A stretch of DNA of 64,000 bases from Paenibacillus alkalitolerans (GTDB lineage: Bacteria > Bacillota > Bacilli > Paenibacillales > YIM-B00363), in NCBI RefSeq assembly GCF_016482785.1, contig NZ_JAEMXM010000020.1, positions 1 to 64,000 on the forward strand. The letters run 5' to 3'. Both the position numbers and the translations under genes were made by a program. The stretch's first letter is position 1. The number at the start of each line of letters is the position of its first letter. Shown piece by piece: positions 61,124 to 64,000 of this stretch. The notes below the pieces were generated by a model. The model did no database searches. It saw only the letters and a program-made list of their open reading frames with translations, and had not been told where the DNA came from.

Positions 61124-62872
61124 TTACATTAGGCCCTGTACTTCCTTTATTTCCCTGCCGGCGGCGGAGCCGGACACGGGGGCGGACGCGGAACCGGTCG
61201 CGGGACCAGCCCCGAAGTCCGGATTCACCGCCTCTTCCAAGTACCGGTGCATGTCCTCATCGTACAAGAAACGCTGTTCTTCGCTCCAGCCGAGCTTCTC
61301 CGCCATCGCGTTCGACACGGCGTCCTTCCATCTGATAACCCCGGGCCTGTCGAAGAATAGCCGCCCGGTCCGGCGGATCCAGAAATCCTCGGGTTTCACC
61401 GCCATTTCCTCTTCGATGGCATACAGCAGCTCGGCAGCCAAGCCGAGAGGCAATCCGTGCCTGTCGGCGAACGCCGGGTGCCCGGCCGCAAGCCGATAGA
61501 GCTTGCCGGCGTTCGACCCGTACCTGCGAGCGATCCGGGACGCTTCATCCTGGGTCAGTCCGCTCGCGACACCCAGCGGAGTCTGCTGCCGGACGTATGA
61601 TTCGAAGCGTTCCGAACCTCCGACGTCGCCGCCGGATATCGGCATCGCCCGGGTACGGCACGGGGCCGCCGGTTGAAGACCGTCTTTCATCCTCATTTCG
61701 TCCACCCGGTTGACGACCGTCTCGGCCATCTTCCGGAAGCCGGTCAGTTTGCCGCCCGCAATAGAAATAAGACCCGATGGAGAAACAAAAATTTCATCCT
61801 TGCGGGATACTTCCGACGGATCTTTGCCCTCTTGCCGGATCAGCGGTCTGAGGCCGGCCCAGCTTGATTCGACATCGCCTTTCGCAAGCTTCAACGAGGG
61901 GAACATAGAGTTAGCCGCGTCAAGCAAATAACGGCGGTCTTCCTTCGTCATTGTCGGGTGTGCGGTATCGCCGGCGTAATCGGTATCCGTCGTGCCGACG
62001 TACGTTTTTCCGTCCCGCGGAATGGCGAACACCATCCGGCCGTCCGGCGTATCGAAATATACCGCTTGCCGCAGCGGGAAACGCTGCTGATCGAACACGA
62101 GATGAACGCCTTTAGTAAGCCGCAGCGTCTTTCCCTGCTTCGAGCGGTCCATCTCCCTTAGCGTATCGACCCACGGGCCTGTCGCGTTAACGATATGGCG
62201 GGCGCGGACTTCATAGCCGACTCCGCCGATCGCGTCGCGGATAACCGCTCCAACCAACCGTCCCCCCTCATATATAAATGACTCCACACCCGCATAATTG
62301 ACCGCCATTGCCCCGTATTCCGCCGCCTTTTTCAATACTTCTACGGTAAGCCGGGCGTCATCGGTGCGGTACTCGACGTAATACCCGCTTCCCTTCAGCC
62401 CCTCCCGCTTCAGCAGCGGTTCCTTGGCCAGCGTTTCCTTCACGTCGAGCATTTTGCGCCGTTCGCTCTTTTTCACCTTTGCCAAGAAATCGTAAACGCG
62501 CAAACCGACCGAAGTCATCAACGGCCCGAACGTGCCTCCTTCATACATGGGCAGAAGCATCCATTCGGGCGTGGTTACATGCGGTCCGTTCTCATAGACG
62601 ATCGCCCTCTCTTGCCCGACTTCCGCGACAACGCCGACTTCGAACTGCTTCAAGTACCGCAGGCCGCCGTGGACGAGCTTTGTTGAACGGCTCGAGGTGC
62701 CCGCCGCGAAATCCTGCAGCTCGACCAGCGCCGTCCTCCATCCGCGGGATGCCGCGTCCAGCGCGATTCCCGCCCCGGTAATGCCTCCGCCGATAATCAT
62801 AAGGTCGACAGGTTCGCCCGACATCGAAGCCAACGCGGCATTTCTATGCAGAGCGGAAAAGGAATGATTCAT
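61124..62872 (-). CDS. glpD: Glycerol-3-phosphate dehydrogenase, aerobic
   Basis: A 582-residue FAD-dependent membrane-associated enzyme that oxidises glycerol-3-phosphate to dihydroxyacetone phosphate and passes electrons to quinone. The FAD-binding motif is DLMIIGGGITGAGIALDAA; SSRSTKLVHGGLRYLKQF is characteristic. The final 20 residues after NPDFGAG are a Gly/Ser/Ala/Pro tail not usual for the family. GAGGAGG precedes the ATG at 62872; an in-frame extension to 62968 runs through the attenuator hairpin. It is downstream of glpK in the same direction. Confidence 0.94.
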   Translation of the reverse strand: MNHSFSALHRNAALASMSGEPVDLMIIGGGITGAGIALDAASRGWRTALVELQDFAAGTSSRSTKLVHGGLRYLKQFEVGVVAEVGQERAIVYENGPHVTTPEWMLLPMYEGGTFGPLMTSVGLRVYDFLAKVKKSERRKMLDVKETLAKEPLLKREGLKGSGYYVEYRTDDARLTVEVLKKAAEYGAMAVNYAGVESFIYEGGRLVGAVIRDAIGGVGYEVRARHIVNATGPWVDTLREMDRSKQGKTLRLTKGVHLVFDQQRFPLRQAVYFDTPDGRMVFAIPRDGKTYVGTTDTDYAGDTAHPTMTKEDRRYLLDAANSMFPSLKLAKGDVESSWAGLRPLIRQEGKDPSEVSRKDEIFVSPSGLISIAGGKLTGFRKMAETVVNRVDEMRMKDGLQPAAPCRTRAMPISGGDVGGSERFESYVRQQTPLGVASGLTQDEASRIARRYGSNAGKLYRLAAGHPAFADRHGLPLGLAAELLYAIEEEMAVKPEDFWIRRTGRLFFDRPGVIRWKDAVSNAMAEKLGWSEEQRFLYDEDMHRYLEEAVNPDFGAGPATGSASAPVSGSAAGREIKEVQGLM

Positions 62873-62890
62873 AAACAGCTCCTCCTCGAA

Positions 62891-62955
62891 AATAAAAACC
62901 ACGATCAGCCGCTTCCGGTACCCTTGCGGGGTTGCGGAAGTTGTTGTCGTGGTTT
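62891..62955 (-). terminator. Attenuator between glpK and glpD (GlpP-type)
   Basis: AACCACGA and TCGTGGTT form the outer stem of a long hairpin (TTCCGC/GCGGAA is the inner stem), followed by TTTTATTTT on the minus strand. It occupies the place of the glpD leader terminator of B. subtilis, which GlpP relieves when glycerol-3-phosphate is present. A GlpP gene is not in the window. Confidence 0.7.
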
Positions 62956-62994
62956 CTCCGATTCTCAAACCGATATTAACTTAGGTTTATTCTA

Positions 62995-64000
<1,006 letters not shown>

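Overview
The window comes from a spore-forming Bacillota of the Paenibacillus/Cohnella type. The evidence is purine-rich Shine-Dalgarno sites, frequent TTG and GTG starts, LplABC/YtcQ-type sugar ABC systems with a membrane-bound AraC regulator, Spo0A-like boxes, and a paeninodin-like lasso peptide. No rRNA, tRNA or CRISPR array was seen. Gene assignments rest on reading motifs by eye, without database searches.

0-16.6 kb: the tail of an endonuclease/exonuclease/phosphatase gene and a small membrane protein between copies of a short repeat. Then comes a minus-strand saccharide-use operon: solute-binding lipoprotein, two permeases, a 668-residue cytoplasmic protein, an aldo/keto reductase, a very large beta-helix protein without signal peptide, a creatininase-like amidohydrolase and a fuconolactonase-like amidohydrolase. 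It is transcribed away from a membrane-anchored AraC regulator, from a promoter with a CcpA (cre) site in its spacer.

16.6-39.7 kb: a large minus-strand exopolysaccharide (EPS) locus. Transcription starts at 39.67 kb with the tyrosine phosphatase, chain-length and tyrosine-kinase genes. An EAR-like RNA and a terminator come next, then galU, an initiating sugar transferase, GDP-fucose genes (fcl, gmd; manC further on), flippase, polymerase, several glycosyltransferases (one a double enzyme), an acetyltransferase, UDP-glucose dehydrogenase, a VanZ-like protein and an LCP ligase. The polymer probably contains fucose and glucuronate and may be acetylated. At the far end lie two paralogous 55-60 residue ORFs, each behind its own Spo0A-box promoter and attenuator leader.

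39.7-48 kb: a complete lasso peptide cluster. It holds the cyclase (C), a 41-codon precursor (A), an HPr-kinase-like tailoring kinase, a PqqD-like B1, protease B2, a nucleotidyltransferase and an ABC exporter, with a divergent XRE regulator. The same promoter design (TTGACA, a GATAC-N5-GTATC operator filling the spacer, a second operator about 41 bp downstream) occurs before the EPS operon, before lasso B1 and beside the XRE gene. The peptide and the polymer are therefore probably under common control.

48-56.9 kb: accessory genes: an HxlR regulator, an acetamidase/formamidase, a fusion of an XRE helix-turn-helix to a degenerate F1-ATPase beta-subunit-like domain, a WYL regulator, an acetyltransferase, a HEPN-like protein, a BNR propeller lipid-anchored or membrane protein, a transposase-like protein without the expected catalytic motif, and repeat-rich DNA.

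56.9-64 kb: core metabolism: queD-queE-queC (7-deazaguanine synthesis), ilvD, and glpD-glpK with a GlpP-type attenuator. The glpK gene runs off the right end.
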